Positions 9,281-17,919 of a DNA stretch of 64,000 nt are shown here, piece by piece. The notes beneath the pieces are model-generated. The model saw nothing but the letters and a program-made list of their open reading frames with translations. It had not been told where the DNA came from and did not search any database. Source of the DNA: Hyphomicrobiales bacterium (lineage in GTDB: Bacteria; Pseudomonadota; Alphaproteobacteria; Rhizobiales; Rhizobiaceae); NCBI GenBank assembly GCA_900473175.1, contig UCKM01000013.1:1-64000 (forward strand). The letters are read 5' to 3'. Numbering within the stretch: the first letter of the stretch is position 1; each line of letters begins with the position of its first letter. Both the position numbers and the translations under genes were made by a program.

Positions 9281-10486
9281 ATGACGGACGCAAACGCGCA
9301 ACCGCTTTACGACACTTTTGCTCGTGCGGATCTGCGCTTTGAGCGAGGTGAGGGCGTGTGGCTGGTGACTGAGTCCGGCGAGCGATATCTCGACTTCGCG
9401 GCCGGCATCGCCGTCAATTCGCTGGGCCACTCGCATCCGCATCTCGTCGAGGCATTGAAGAGCCAAGCCGAGAAGCTTTGGCATGTTTCCAATGTCTACG
9501 AAATTCCCGGTCAAAGCCGGCTGGGACAGCGGCTGGTCGACAATACATTTGCCGACAAGGTCTTCTTTACCAATTCCGGTGCGGAAGCGCTGGAATGTGC
9601 GATCAAGACGGCGCGGCGCTACCACTATGTCAACGGCCATCCCGACCGGTTCCGTATCATCACCTTTGAAGGCGCATTTCATGGCCGGACGCTGGCGACA
9701 ATCGCCGCCGGCGGGCAGGCAAAGTATCTTGAAGGCTTTGGCCCAAAGGTCGAAGGATTTGATCAGGTCCCGTTCGGTGACGACAAGGCGTTGAAGGCGG
9801 CTATCGGCCCCGAAACCGCGGCTATCCTGATTGAGCCAATCCAGGGCGAGGGCGGTGTACGCTCGGTTCCCGATGAAGACCTGCGCGCCCTGCGCAAGCT
9901 TTGCGACGATGAGGGACTGCTGCTGATCCTCGACGAGGTTCAGACAGGCGTCGGTCGCACCGGCAAGCTCTTCGCCCATGAGTGGTCGGGCATCAAGCCG
10001 GACATCATGGCCGTTGCCAAGGGTATTGGCGGCGGCTTTCCTGTGGGCGCATGCCTCGCGACGGCCGAGGCCGCAAAGGGCATGACTGCCGGGGTGCACG
10101 GCACCACATTCGGCGGCAATCCGCTGGCGATGGCCGTCGGCAACGCCGTTCTCGATGTCATTCTCGCCGAGGGCTTCCTTGAACACGTGCAGAAAATCGC
10201 ATTGGTCATGAAGCAGGGGCTCGCTTCGATTTCCGACCGCTATCCGGACGTCATTGCCGAGGTGCGCGGCCGCGGTCTGCTGATCGGCTTGAAGAGCGTC
10301 GTCCCGAATACGACGGTGGTGCAGGCCCTGCGTGATGAGCACCTGCTGACCGTCGGCGCAGGTGACAATGTCATTCGCCTGTTGCCACCGCTGGTTGCAA
10401 CCGAAGAAGAGGCGCGTGAGGCCCTTTCCAGGGTCGAAGCGGCTGCTGAGCGCCTATCCGTCGCCGCTCGGCAAAAAAGCGCGTGA
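9281..10486 (+). CDS. argD: Acetylornithine aminotransferase
   Basis: PLP enzyme of arginine synthesis; makes N-acetylornithine from the semialdehyde with glutamate, and often serves succinyl-DAP in lysine synthesis too. 401 residues. Class III motifs: [38 protein letters not shown], and the PLP lysine in [12 protein letters not shown]. The ATG at 9281 follows GGAGG at 9265; the longer upstream frame is not ArgD-like. First gene of the argD-argF-hslO operon, 10 bp before argF. Confidence 0.93.
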   Translation: MTDANAQPLYDTFARADLRFERGEGVWLVTESGERYLDFAAGIAVNSLGHSHPHLVEALKSQAEKLWHVSNVYEIPGQSRLGQRLVDNTFADKVFFTNSGAEALECAIKTARRYHYVNGHPDRFRIITFEGAFHGRTLATIAAGGQAKYLEGFGPKVEGFDQVPFGDDKALKAAIGPETAAILIEPIQGEGGVRSVPDEDLRALRKLCDDEGLLLILDEVQTGVGRTGKLFAHEWSGIKPDIMAVAKGIGGGFPVGACLATAEAAKGMTAGVHGTTFGGNPLAMAVGNAVLDVILAEGFLEHVQKIALVMKQGLASISDRYPDVIAEVRGRGLLIGLKSVVPNTTVVQALRDEHLLTVGAGDNVIRLLPPLVATEEEAREALSRVEAAAERLSVAARQKSA

Positions 10487-10496
10487 GGGCCAGACC

Positions 10497-11432
10497 ATGA
10501 CCATCAAGCAGGATCTCCGGCACTTCACGGATCTGTCGGCCCTTTCCTCGGGCGATCTGCGCCTTATCCTGGATGATGCGCGGGCGCGCAAGATAAGGCT
10601 CAAAGCGGGCAATATCGAGAAGCCCTTTGCCGGCAAAGTATTGGCAATGATCTTCGACAAACCGTCGACGAGGACGCGCGTGTCGTTCGATGTCGGCATG
10701 CGCCAGCTCGGTGGCGAGACCATCATGCTAACCGGCTCGGAAATGCAGCTTGGCCGCAGCGAAACCATCGCCGATACGGCCAAGGTGCTGTCGCGCTATG
10801 TCGACATCATCATGATGCGCACGACGACGCATGAGCGTTTGATCGAAATGGCGCAAAACGCCACGGTACCGGTGATCAACGCACTGACCGACGACACCCA
10901 TCCATGCCAGATCATGGCCGATATCATGACGTTCGAAGAGCATCGCGGACCCGTCAAGGGCAAAACCTTCGCCTGGACCGGCGACGGCAACAATGTCCTG
11001 CATTCGCTCGTCGAGGCTGCAGCCCGCTTCGATTTCAATCTCAATATAGCAACGCCGGAAGGCAGCGAACCGAGCAGCAAATTTCTGGAATGGGCGAGGG
11101 GTGCCGGCGGCAAGATCAAGCTGACGACTGATCCCATCGCTGCGGTCGAGGGCGTCGACTGCATCGTCACCGACACCTGGGTATCGATGGGGCAGGAAGG
11201 CCGCGCACGCGGCCACAACATTTTCATGCCTTATCAGGTCAACGATGCATTGATGCAGCACGCCAATCCCGACGCGCTCTTCATGCATTGCCTCCCGGCC
11301 CATCGCGGTGAGGAAGTAACTGACTCAGTGATCGATGGGCCGCATTCCGTTGTCTTTGACGAGGCGGAAAACCGCCTGCATGCCCAGAAGGCCATTCTGG
11401 CGTGGTGTCTCGAAGGGGGATCCAGTGCCTGA
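10497..11432 (+). CDS. argF: Ornithine carbamoyltransferase
   Basis: Makes citrulline from ornithine and carbamoyl phosphate. 311 residues. Carbamoyl phosphate site [21 protein letters not shown] in the middle, a DTWVSMGQE ornithine loop and the [11 protein letters not shown] signature. It starts 10 bp after argD and its end overlaps the GTG start of hslO by 8 bp, so the three genes are translationally coupled. This argD-argF-hslO order is common in rhizobia. Confidence 0.95.
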   Translation: MTIKQDLRHFTDLSALSSGDLRLILDDARARKIRLKAGNIEKPFAGKVLAMIFDKPSTRTRVSFDVGMRQLGGETIMLTGSEMQLGRSETIADTAKVLSRYVDIIMMRTTTHERLIEMAQNATVPVINALTDDTHPCQIMADIMTFEEHRGPVKGKTFAWTGDGNNVLHSLVEAAARFDFNLNIATPEGSEPSSKFLEWARGAGGKIKLTTDPIAAVEGVDCIVTDTWVSMGQEGRARGHNIFMPYQVNDALMQHANPDALFMHCLPAHRGEEVTDSVIDGPHSVVFDEAENRLHAQKAILAWCLEGGSSA

Positions 11433-12426
11433 TACTTCAATCCGTTCGGACGAATATATCTTTGCCGGCGACGATGCCGTCGTGCCGTTCCAGGTCGAAG
11501 AACTCGATGCGCGCGGCCGCGCCGTGCAATTGGGACCGACGCTTGACGATATCCTGGCCCGCCACGACTATCCCGAGCCTGTGGCAAAGCTTCTGGCCGA
11601 AGCAATCGTCCTCACTGTCTTATTGGGGACGTCGTTGAAGTTCGATGGCAAGTTCATATTCCAGTCGCAGTCCGATGGCCCCGTCGATATGCTGGTCGTC
11701 GATTTCCGCACGCCGAATTCCGTGCGCGCCTATGCGCGCTACGATGAAGAGCGGCTGGCGGAGGCCATCGCAGCGCACAGGACTTCACAGGAAGAATTGA
11801 TGGGCAGCGGCACGCTTGCCCTAACCGTGGACCAGGGCGAGTATACGCAGCGCTATCAAGGCATTGTTGCCCTTGACGGGTCCAATCTTGAGGATATTGC
11901 AAAAACCTATTTCCGCCAGTCCGAGCAGATTCCGACCGATGTGCGCCTGTCCGTCGCCAAGCTGGTCGAACGCGGGGAGGATGGCAAGCCGGTCGAGCAA
12001 TGGCGTGCAGGAGGCTTGATTGTGCAGTTCCTGCCCCAATCCGCGCTGCGCATGCGCCAGCCAGACCTGCCGGCCGGCGATGTGCCCGACGCTGACGATG
12101 ATAATGACAGTTTCGTCGAGGATGACGATTGGGCTGAAATCAAGGCCCTCGTCGCGACGATTGAAAGCTCCGAACTGACCGATCCGCAAGTCGGCGCAGA
12201 ACGGCTGCTCTACCGACTCTTCCACGAACGGGGCGTTCGTGTCTTCGATGCCGTTCAGGTCAATGACGATTGCTCGTGCTCGCGCGAGAAGATTGCAGGC
12301 GTGCTCTCAGGTTTTACCGCCGAGGAGATTACTGACAGCATCGAAGACGGCAAGATCAGCGTTACCTGCGAATTTTGCTCCACCCGCTACGAGTTCGATC
12401 CGGCGGAATTCCTGCAGAAGAACTGA
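11425..12426 (+). CDS. hslO: Redox-regulated chaperone Hsp33
   Basis: 333 residues. A cytoplasmic holdase switched on by oxidative unfolding. The C-terminal zinc switch is present as CSCSREKI and, 30 residues later, CEFC. The N-terminal domain has [14 protein letters not shown] and a [10 protein letters not shown] strand. The start is GTG at 11425, inside the argF 3' end, with AAGGGGGA immediately upstream. An acidic stretch (about 213-233, [17 protein letters not shown]) is an insertion seen in alphaproteobacterial forms. Confidence 0.93.
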   Translation: MPDTSIRSDEYIFAGDDAVVPFQVEELDARGRAVQLGPTLDDILARHDYPEPVAKLLAEAIVLTVLLGTSLKFDGKFIFQSQSDGPVDMLVVDFRTPNSVRAYARYDEERLAEAIAAHRTSQEELMGSGTLALTVDQGEYTQRYQGIVALDGSNLEDIAKTYFRQSEQIPTDVRLSVAKLVERGEDGKPVEQWRAGGLIVQFLPQSALRMRQPDLPAGDVPDADDDNDSFVEDDDWAEIKALVATIESSELTDPQVGAERLLYRLFHERGVRVFDAVQVNDDCSCSREKIAGVLSGFTAEEITDSIEDGKISVTCEFCSTRYEFDPAEFLQKN

Positions 12427-12455
12427 CCCGAAGGGACATCTTGAAGAAGGCCTGA

Positions 12456-12752
12456 TCACGCCCGCATCGGAGCCGTGTATTCATGCGCGACCGTCACGAC
12501 GACCAGTATGACGATGAACGCGCAAATGATCAGCCAAAGCGGCCAGGGCCGTGTTGATTTCTTCGCCAGCAATCCGACGATCAGGCCGGGAACCAGAACC
12601 AGGGCCAGCAACTGGCTGGCGGCTTCGGCGGCAGTCTTCAAGCTTGGCAGCGTATAACCGAGCAAGTAGGCCCCGATCGCCGCGAGGAAGGCAACGGCAG
12701 AGCAGCCGAGGGCCTTCACATAGGGCGACTGCGTGCGCTGGATTTCTGCCAT
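12456..12752 (-). CDS. Small membrane protein of unknown function
   Basis: 98 residues with three hydrophobic segments (about 13-33, 44-62, 70-90) separated by short charged turns (KKSTRPW before the last). Its ATG overlaps the apaG stop by one base (TGATG), so it is translated with ApaG. I do not recognise a named domain. The coupling suggests a conserved two-gene operon, but gives no function. Confidence 0.7.
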   Translation of the reverse strand: MAEIQRTQSPYVKALGCSAVAFLAAIGAYLLGYTLPSLKTAAEAASQLLALVLVPGLIVGLLAKKSTRPWPLWLIICAFIVILVVVTVAHEYTAPMRA

Positions 12753-13144
12753 CAGTTCAAGGTCCGCAACTGATCGGGAAGGTCAAGGGAGAACGCCGGT
12801 ATCTCGATATCGAACCGCTCTCCGCTGTCAGTCTGCATCGAATAGCGTCCGACCATGACACCCGATGTCGTCGTCAGCGGGCAGCCGGACGAATACTGGA
12901 AGGAGTCGCCGGGATCGAGAATGGGCTGTTCGCCGATCACGCCTGGCCCGCGCACTTCCTCGACATGGCCGTTGCCGTCTGTGATCTTCCAGTAGCGCGA
13001 TCGCAACTGCACCGTCAGGTCGGATTCATTCGCGATCGTGATCCGGTAACCCCAGACATAGCGGTTCTCCTCTGGGTTGGATTGCTCCTCCAGATAGAAT
13101 GGCTCGACGGTTACTTCGATATCGCGGGTCGTGGCTTTATACAT
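12752..13144 (-). CDS. apaG: ApaG domain protein
   Basis: 130 residues, the full family length, a single FN3-like beta sandwich. Motifs: [39 protein letters not shown] and SGCPLTT. ApaG is widespread and linked in enterobacteria to cobalt/magnesium phenotypes; its biochemical role is not settled. First gene of a two-gene unit with the membrane protein behind it. Confidence 0.93.
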   Translation of the reverse strand: MYKATTRDIEVTVEPFYLEEQSNPEENRYVWGYRITIANESDLTVQLRSRYWKITDGNGHVEEVRGPGVIGEQPILDPGDSFQYSSGCPLTTTSGVMVGRYSMQTDSGERFDIEIPAFSLDLPDQLRTLN

Positions 13145-13292
13145 GTCTTCACTCAGTCTATGGCCTTGATATCGCGGCTCAAAGCCATCGCGTCAACCCA
13201 TTCTGATATTGGATCGGGCTAAAACCTTCGTGAAGCCGCCCGCTACTGCTACATTGATGATAGAGTTTGCCGTGGGCGCGATGGGAAAGACC

Positions 13293-13631
13293 ATGTTGAC
13301 TTTGGAAGACTTTGCCGCAATGGCGCTCTCCTTTCCAGAAAGCACGCAAGGGTGCCACTTCAACACGACGGATTTCCGCGTGAACGGAAAAATCTTTGCA
13401 ACGCTGCGTCCCGAAAAACAGCGGGGTGTCTTGATGCTCACGCGCGGCGACCAGGCGCTCATGCGCGAAACCTCGGCCGACATGTTTGAACCGGTTCCGG
13501 GGAGTTGGGGCGAAAAAGGCGCTACCTTCGTGATTATCGGTAATGCCGATCCCGAGGTGGTGCGCCATGCGATGGCAATGGCGTGGAAGAAAGCCGCGCC
13601 GAAATCGGTCTCGGTGCGGCATGTCTTATAA
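13293..13631 (+). CDS. MmcQ/YjbR family DNA-binding-like protein
   Basis: 112 residues from MLTLEDFAAMAL. The pattern fits YjbR: LSFPESTQGCHF, a DFRVNGKIFATL strand, and a closing VRHAMAMAWKKAAPKSV helix. The fold resembles a double-wing DNA-binding motif, but DNA binding is unproven for most members. ATG at 13293 has GGGAAAG upstream; an ATG at 13281 is possible. It converges with metZ, 5 bp apart. Confidence 0.8.
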   Translation: MLTLEDFAAMALSFPESTQGCHFNTTDFRVNGKIFATLRPEKQRGVLMLTRGDQALMRETSADMFEPVPGSWGEKGATFVIIGNADPEVVRHAMAMAWKKAAPKSVSVRHVL

Positions 13632-13636
13632 GGCGA

Positions 13637-14830
13637 TCAAAGCGCGGTCTTGAGGGCGGCGTCCAGATCGTCGATCAGATCGTTTACATCCTCGAGCCCG
13701 ACCGAAAGGCGCAGGAGTCCGTCGGAGATGCCCAGCTCAGCGCGCGCCTCATCCGTAAGGTTCTTGTGCGTCGTCGTTGTCGGATGAGTGATGAGGCTTT
13801 TTGAATCGCCGAGATTGTTGGAGATCTGGATGATTTCCAAGGCATTCTCGACGTTGAATGTCGCCTTCTTGCCGCCCTTGACCTCGAAGGCGATCAGGGT
13901 CGAACCGCCCGACATCTGCTTGGCGACAATGTCCGCCTGCGGATGATCGCGGCGGCCGGGATAGAGCACTTTGGAGACCGACGGGTGTTCTGCGAGAAAA
14001 TCCGCGATCCTGGCCGCGTTCTCCGTCTGCTGGCGCACGCGCACGACAAGCGTTTCCAGCCCCTTCAGCATTACCCATGAGTTGAACGGGCTGAGGCCCG
14101 GGCCGGTATGTCGGAAATATTCGTGCAGGTTCTCGTCGATCCACTGCTTGTCGGAGAGGATCACACCACCGAGACACCGGCCATGGCCGTCGATATGTTT
14201 GGTCGTCGAGTAGATGACGATATGCGCGCCAAGCTCCAGCGGCTTCTGAAACAGTGGTGTCGCGAACACATTGTCGACAATGAGCTTTGCGCCAACCGAG
14301 TTTGCGACTTTCGCAACGGCGGCAATGTCGATGACTTCCAGCGTCGGGTTGGTCGGGCTTTCGAGGAAGAGTACTTTCGTGTTAGGGCGGACGGCATTCT
14401 CCCAGTTCTCGACCTTCGAGCCGTCTATCAAGGTGAAGTCGACACCATACCGCGGCAGAAGCGTCTCGATGATATAGCGACAGGAGCCGAACATCGCGCG
14501 GGCCGCCAATACGTGATCACCAGCCTTGACCTGACAGATGATCGCTGCAGCAACCGCTGCCATACCCGATGCGGTTGCACGCGCATCTTCGGCACCTTCC
14601 AGGGCACACATGCGCTTTTCGAACATGTCAGTCGTCGGATTGGCGTAGCGCGAATAGATGAAACCGGGCTCTTCGCCCTTGAAGCGGGCTTCGGCCGCTT
14701 CAGCGGTCGGATAGACAAAACCCTGCGTCAGGAACAGGGCTTCCGATGTCTCACCGAAGCCGGAGCGCAACGTTCCGGCATGAACGAGCTGTGTGGCGGG
14801 GCGCAGTTTGCGGGTGCTGGTCTTGGTCAT
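13637..14830 (-). CDS. metZ: O-succinylhomoserine sulfhydrylase
   Basis: PLP enzyme that makes homocysteine from O-succinylhomoserine and sulfide, bypassing cystathionine. 397 residues. Cys/Met-metabolism family motifs: YSRYANPTTDMFEKR, ATASGMAAV, and the PLP lysine in YSTTKHIDGHGR. The ATG at 14830 gives MTKTSTRKLRPAT; ten in-frame upstream residues fall in the riboswitch expression platform. The SAM-II riboswitch in its leader supports a methionine-pathway role. O-acetylhomoserine specificity cannot be excluded by eye. Confidence 0.92.
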   Translation of the reverse strand: MTKTSTRKLRPATQLVHAGTLRSGFGETSEALFLTQGFVYPTAEAAEARFKGEEPGFIYSRYANPTTDMFEKRMCALEGAEDARATASGMAAVAAAIICQVKAGDHVLAARAMFGSCRYIIETLLPRYGVDFTLIDGSKVENWENAVRPNTKVLFLESPTNPTLEVIDIAAVAKVANSVGAKLIVDNVFATPLFQKPLELGAHIVIYSTTKHIDGHGRCLGGVILSDKQWIDENLHEYFRHTGPGLSPFNSWVMLKGLETLVVRVRQQTENAARIADFLAEHPSVSKVLYPGRRDHPQADIVAKQMSGGSTLIAFEVKGGKKATFNVENALEIIQISNNLGDSKSLITHPTTTTHKNLTDEARAELGISDGLLRLSVGLEDVNDLIDDLDAALKTAL

Positions 14831-14861
14831 CGTCTTCTCAATCTGCCAAAATCTGGCCAAT

Positions 14862-14897
14862 AAAAAACCGGCCTTGCGTGAATCGCAAAAAGGCCGG
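14862..14897 (-). terminator. Terminator hairpin of the SAM-II expression platform
   Basis: On the minus strand CCGGCC at 14897-14892 begins a stem that closes with GGCCGG at 14873-14868, followed by six U (14867-14862) about 30 bp before the metZ start. The same CCGGCC can instead pair with GGCC/CGG at 14910-14904, which also ends in a U-run, so the two hairpins exclude each other. Confidence 0.7.
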
Positions 14898-14908
14898 ACG
14901 AGACCGGG

Positions 14909-14966
14909 CCTCTTTTAGCAAATTATTTAACGTGGCTGCAAGCCGGCCGGCCAAATCACCACGGGA
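14909..14966 (-). promoter_or_regulatory. SAM-II riboswitch aptamer
   Basis: The minus-strand leader of metZ carries the conserved SAM-II core: CGUGGUGAUUUG, then GGCCGGCUUGCAGCCACG, then UUAAA and GCUAAAA. The CGUGG and CCACG arms form P1 and the downstream A-rich segment supplies the pseudoknot strand. This class binds S-adenosylmethionine and lowers expression of methionine genes in alphaproteobacteria. Limits are approximate, recognised from the consensus by eye. Confidence 0.88.
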
Positions 14967-15053
14967 TAAAATTGCTTTAATCCTCTTGGCGGCTTGCGTC
15001 AATCGGGTGAGACGCTAAAGCTTTTGTCTCTTTTGTGTGAGTTGGTGGTCGAC

Positions 15054-16145
15054 ATGAGCAGACGAGAAGCGGGCATTCTGGCGGATAGCGGCATCAGGGC
15101 ACTGCACCAGGCGGGGTCGCTCAAGACTGAACGCGATTTTGACGACGATCAGATCCAGCCGGCCAGTCTTGACCTGCGTCTCGGGCGGCGCGCCTACCGC
15201 GTCCGCGCCAGCTTCATGCCGGGACCTGGAACGCCGGTCATCGACAAACTGGATCGGCTGAAATTGCACGAGGTCGACCTGACCGATGGCGCGGTTCTCG
15301 AAACCGGCTGCGTCTACATCGTGCCCCTCCTCGAAAGTCTCAGCCTTCCGGCTGAGGTTTCGGCGTCCGCCAATCCGAAAAGCTCCACCGGTCGGCTTGA
15401 TATCTTCACACGCGTCATCGTCGATAGTGCGCAGGAGTTCGACAAGGTGCCGGCCGGCTATCAAGGTCCGCTCTACCTCGAAGTCAGCCCGCGGACATTC
15501 CCGATCGTGGCGCGTACCGGCTCGCGGCTGTCACAGATTCGGTTCCGCACGGGACGGGCGCAGTTGGAAGAAGCGGAACTGACCGCGCTGCACGGCGCGC
15601 AAACGCTGGTCGCATCCGATACGCCCAATATTTCCGGCGGCGGCATTGCGCTCTCCATTGACCTCACCGGCGACAAGAATGGGCTCGTCGGTTATCGGGG
15701 CAAGCATCACACCGGCGTCGTCGATGTCGACAAGCGCGGCGTCCATGATCTTTTCGATTTCTGGGAGCCGATCCATGATCGTGGCGCACGCGAACTCGTG
15801 CTTGATCCGGATGAGTTCTACATCCTCGTTTCGCGCGAAGCGGTGCACGTGCCACCGCTCTATGCTGCCGAAATGACCCCGTTCGATCCGCTCGTCGGTG
15901 AGTTTCGCGTGCACTATGCGGGCTTCTTCGATCCGGGTTTCGGCCATACTGCAGCCGGTGGGACCGGCAGCCGCGCCGTGCTCGAGGTGCGCAGCCACGA
16001 GGTGCCCTTCATCCTCGAACACGGGCAGATCGTCGGTCGGCTGATTTACGAGCACATGCTGGAGCGGCCGAAGGTGCTCTACGGCACCGATCTCGGCTCG
16101 AACTATCAGGCGCAGGGCCTGAAACTGTCAAAACATTTCAAGTGA
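15054..16145 (+). CDS. dcd: 2'-deoxycytidine 5'-triphosphate deaminase, long alphaproteobacterial form
   Basis: Converts dCTP to dUTP for thymidylate synthesis. 363 residues, about twice the size of the E. coli enzyme. The N-terminal half has the Dcd pattern DDDQIQPASLDLRLG and SANPKSSTGRLD. The C-terminal half has a second trimeric-dUTPase-like unit (HHTGVVDVDKRG, then FDPGFGHTAAGG). This two-domain form is typical of rhizobia. ATG at 15054 is chosen from the family N-terminus MSRREAGILAD. Divergent from metZ. Confidence 0.85.
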   Translation: MSRREAGILADSGIRALHQAGSLKTERDFDDDQIQPASLDLRLGRRAYRVRASFMPGPGTPVIDKLDRLKLHEVDLTDGAVLETGCVYIVPLLESLSLPAEVSASANPKSSTGRLDIFTRVIVDSAQEFDKVPAGYQGPLYLEVSPRTFPIVARTGSRLSQIRFRTGRAQLEEAELTALHGAQTLVASDTPNISGGGIALSIDLTGDKNGLVGYRGKHHTGVVDVDKRGVHDLFDFWEPIHDRGARELVLDPDEFYILVSREAVHVPPLYAAEMTPFDPLVGEFRVHYAGFFDPGFGHTAAGGTGSRAVLEVRSHEVPFILEHGQIVGRLIYEHMLERPKVLYGTDLGSNYQAQGLKLSKHFK

Positions 16146-16207
16146 TCGCCAACAGGCTTGGAGGGACCTTGACAAAAGGCGCCTTTGGCGAGCACTGATA
16201 GGCAGAT

Positions 16208-16281
16208 GCGGGTGTAGCTCAATGGTAGAGCAGCAGCTTCCCAAGCTGAATACGAGGGTTCGATTCCCTTCACCCGCTCCA
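16208..16281 (+). tRNA. tRNA-Gly (anticodon CCC)
   Basis: 74 nt including the encoded CCA. Acceptor stem GCGGGTG pairs with CACCCGC; D arm AGCTCAATGGTAGAGC; anticodon loop TTCCCAA gives CCC; T arm GAGGGTTCGATTCCCTT. All four arms close. Confidence 0.95.
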
Positions 16282-16341
16282 TCAATCTTTTCAATATGTT
16301 AAGTACAGTTTCGAGCACGGCGCCTTCGCCGTTGACGCGAA

Positions 16342-16734
16342 CTACTCCTCAAAGCGACTCGTGGTATCACGATCGCGGTCGTATCGTCTCGTGAGCGGAA
16401 ACGGCGGCAACCAGGACTCGCGACGGACGATCCAGCTTTCGTAGGTTGGCATCAGTTGGTCAGGCGCATCAAGGGATCCTACGTTCACTTCGATTTCGTC
16501 TCCTGTGCGCGCGAAAATGGACGAGCCGCAGCGCGGACAGAAAAACCGCCCGGCGTAGTCGCGTGTTTCGCCATCGATCGTCACCGCATCCTGAGGGAAC
16601 ACCGCGGAAGCGTGAAAAAGGGCCCCATGATGCTTGCGGCAGTCGAGACAGTGACAAAGGCCGACCCGGTATGGGAGTCCCGACGCCACAATTCGGACGT
16701 TGCCGCACAGGCAACCGCCCGTGAATCGGTCCAT
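16342..16734 (-). CDS. GFA family protein (glutathione-dependent formaldehyde-activating-like)
   Basis: 130 residues. Zinc-binding cysteines in family order: GGCLCGNVR at the N-terminus, CHCLDCRKHHG, and CPRCGSS in the middle. Gfa was described as speeding formaldehyde-glutathione adduct formation; most paralogues are uncharacterised. No formaldehyde dehydrogenase gene is nearby. The gene lies between an intact tRNA-Gly and a decayed copy of that tRNA's 3' end, so it may have arrived by integration. Confidence 0.88.
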   Translation of the reverse strand: MDRFTGGCLCGNVRIVASGLPYRVGLCHCLDCRKHHGALFHASAVFPQDAVTIDGETRDYAGRFFCPRCGSSIFARTGDEIEVNVGSLDAPDQLMPTYESWIVRRESWLPPFPLTRRYDRDRDTTSRFEE

Positions 16735-16826
16735 GCTGCGTCTCCTCTAAAATCAAGCGGGCGGAATGTTTACAACGAACAGCACTGCCATTGCAATTGC
16801 CCGCTACGGGCGGGGACGCGTCGACA

Positions 16827-16875
16827 CAGCTTCCCGAGCTGAATAGGAGGGTGCGATTCCCTTCACCCGCTCCAT
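16827..16875 (+). pseudogene. Decayed 3' end of tRNA-Gly (possible attachment-site remnant)
   Basis: 49 nt matching 16234-16282 of the intact tRNA-Gly at 46 positions, covering the anticodon arm, variable region, T arm, acceptor 3' strand and CCA. Differences include T-to-G in the T loop (GTGCG), and the 5' half of a tRNA is missing. It lies 593 bp downstream in the same orientation. Confidence 0.75.
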
Positions 16876-16965
16876 TTCCATGTAACCGTGACCCGGCCGC
16901 CTTGAACGCAGCGTCATATCACCGTATGTCAGTTGCAACGCAGTTGCGACAAAGCCGGAGAAAAC

Positions 16966-17232
16966 ATGTCGGATGGAATGAATCGCTTCCTGGGAGATAC
17001 GCCTGGCCGGGTGCTGGTGAAACTCATCGTGGTCTCGCTGGTCGTCGGTGTCGTCATGAGCGCATTCGACTGGTCGCCGATGGACATACTTTACGGCATC
17101 GAGAATTTTGTTCGCCGTATCTGGAACCTCGGCTTCGGCGCCATTGAGCGTTTTGCCGGCTATTTCCTGCTTGGTGCGGCCGTCGTCATTCCCTGTTTTG
17201 TGCTGTTGCGTCTGCTCAGCTACCGGCGTTGA
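16966..17232 (+). CDS. Small inner-membrane protein (DUF6460-like)
   Basis: 88 residues from MSDGMNRFLGDTP. Two hydrophobic helices (about 18-38 and 63-83) flank an amphipathic segment SPMDILYGIENFVRRIW. Conserved small proteins of this layout occur in rhizobia, but no function is known to me. GGAG lies 7 nt upstream of ATG 16966; an in-frame start at 16933 is less likely. Confidence 0.7.
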   Translation: MSDGMNRFLGDTPGRVLVKLIVVSLVVGVVMSAFDWSPMDILYGIENFVRRIWNLGFGAIERFAGYFLLGAAVVIPCFVLLRLLSYRR

Positions 17233-17320
17233 ACGAAAAAATACCGCCTCGGACGATTCTTGGCCCGAAGGAGCCACAATTGCTGGATATCCGCATGGGG
17301 TCTTAGCTTTAGGATTGGTC

Positions 17321-17818
17321 ATGTCTCGAATGAAATCAAATCTGCCACGCCGCAACTTCCTTGTTTTCGCAGCGGCTACCGCGCTGTTGCCGTTGGCCGC
17401 CTGCCAAACCGCAACGCGAACCCCGGGAAAGATTGCGGGTGGTTCAGCATCGGCCAGCGCCAATCTGCAGGCGATACGTTCCTCCAACGGACTTGGCGGC
17501 CTGAAATCGGACCCGGGGCTTGAGCGCGCCGCCGAGCAGCAAGCCGGCTACATGGCGAGCGCCGGCCGCATGAGCCACTCGACGAGCTGGAGCCATGGCT
17601 TTGCCTCGCGCATGCGTGACAATAATATCCATGGCCCTGCCGCCGAAAACATCGCCAAGGGACACATGACTTTGGACGAGGTTTTTGCGCGGTGGATGGC
17701 GTCGCCGCCGCATCGACGCAACATGCTCGATCCCCAGTTCACGCGCTTTGGCCTCGCCTACGCGCAAGCCTCCAAAGACAGCCCAGATCGCTACTGGGCA
17801 TTGGTTCTGGCCGCCTGA
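17321..17818 (+). CDS. CAP-domain (SCP/PR-1 like) lipoprotein
   Basis: 165 residues. An N-terminal twin-arginine-like PRRNFLVF is followed by a hydrophobic stretch and a lipobox ending LPLAAC, so an exported lipoprotein is likely. The CAP domain follows: LERAAEQQAGYMA, MSHSTSW, ENIAKGHMTLDEVFARWMASPPHRRNM, then FGLAYAQ. CAP proteins are extracytoplasmic with varied roles. ATG at 17321 is set by the signal sequence. Confidence 0.85.
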   Translation: MSRMKSNLPRRNFLVFAAATALLPLAACQTATRTPGKIAGGSASASANLQAIRSSNGLGGLKSDPGLERAAEQQAGYMASAGRMSHSTSWSHGFASRMRDNNIHGPAAENIAKGHMTLDEVFARWMASPPHRRNMLDPQFTRFGLAYAQASKDSPDRYWALVLAA

Positions 17819-17919
17819 GCAGCCGGCGATGGCTGCTACCCCTGATTGCACTGGTAAACGGTTCGATCCAATGGCATAGAGCAATGACAGCCTTTCAGGC
17901 TGCAATTGTCCGGTGCCTC

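Noticed and set aside
9239-10342. Minus-strand 367-codon ORF opposite argD
   Set aside because: Shadow of argD with no family resemblance and no ribosome site.
16106-16318. Minus-strand ORF reading RVKGIEPSYSAWEAAALPLSYT
   Set aside because: It is the antisense translation of tRNA-Gly, a well-known spurious annotation.
16804-17487. Minus-strand 227-codon ORF ending near RVKGIAPSYSAREA
   Set aside because: It starts as antisense of the decayed tRNA and runs across the DUF6460 and CAP genes, whose own frames have signals and ribosome sites.
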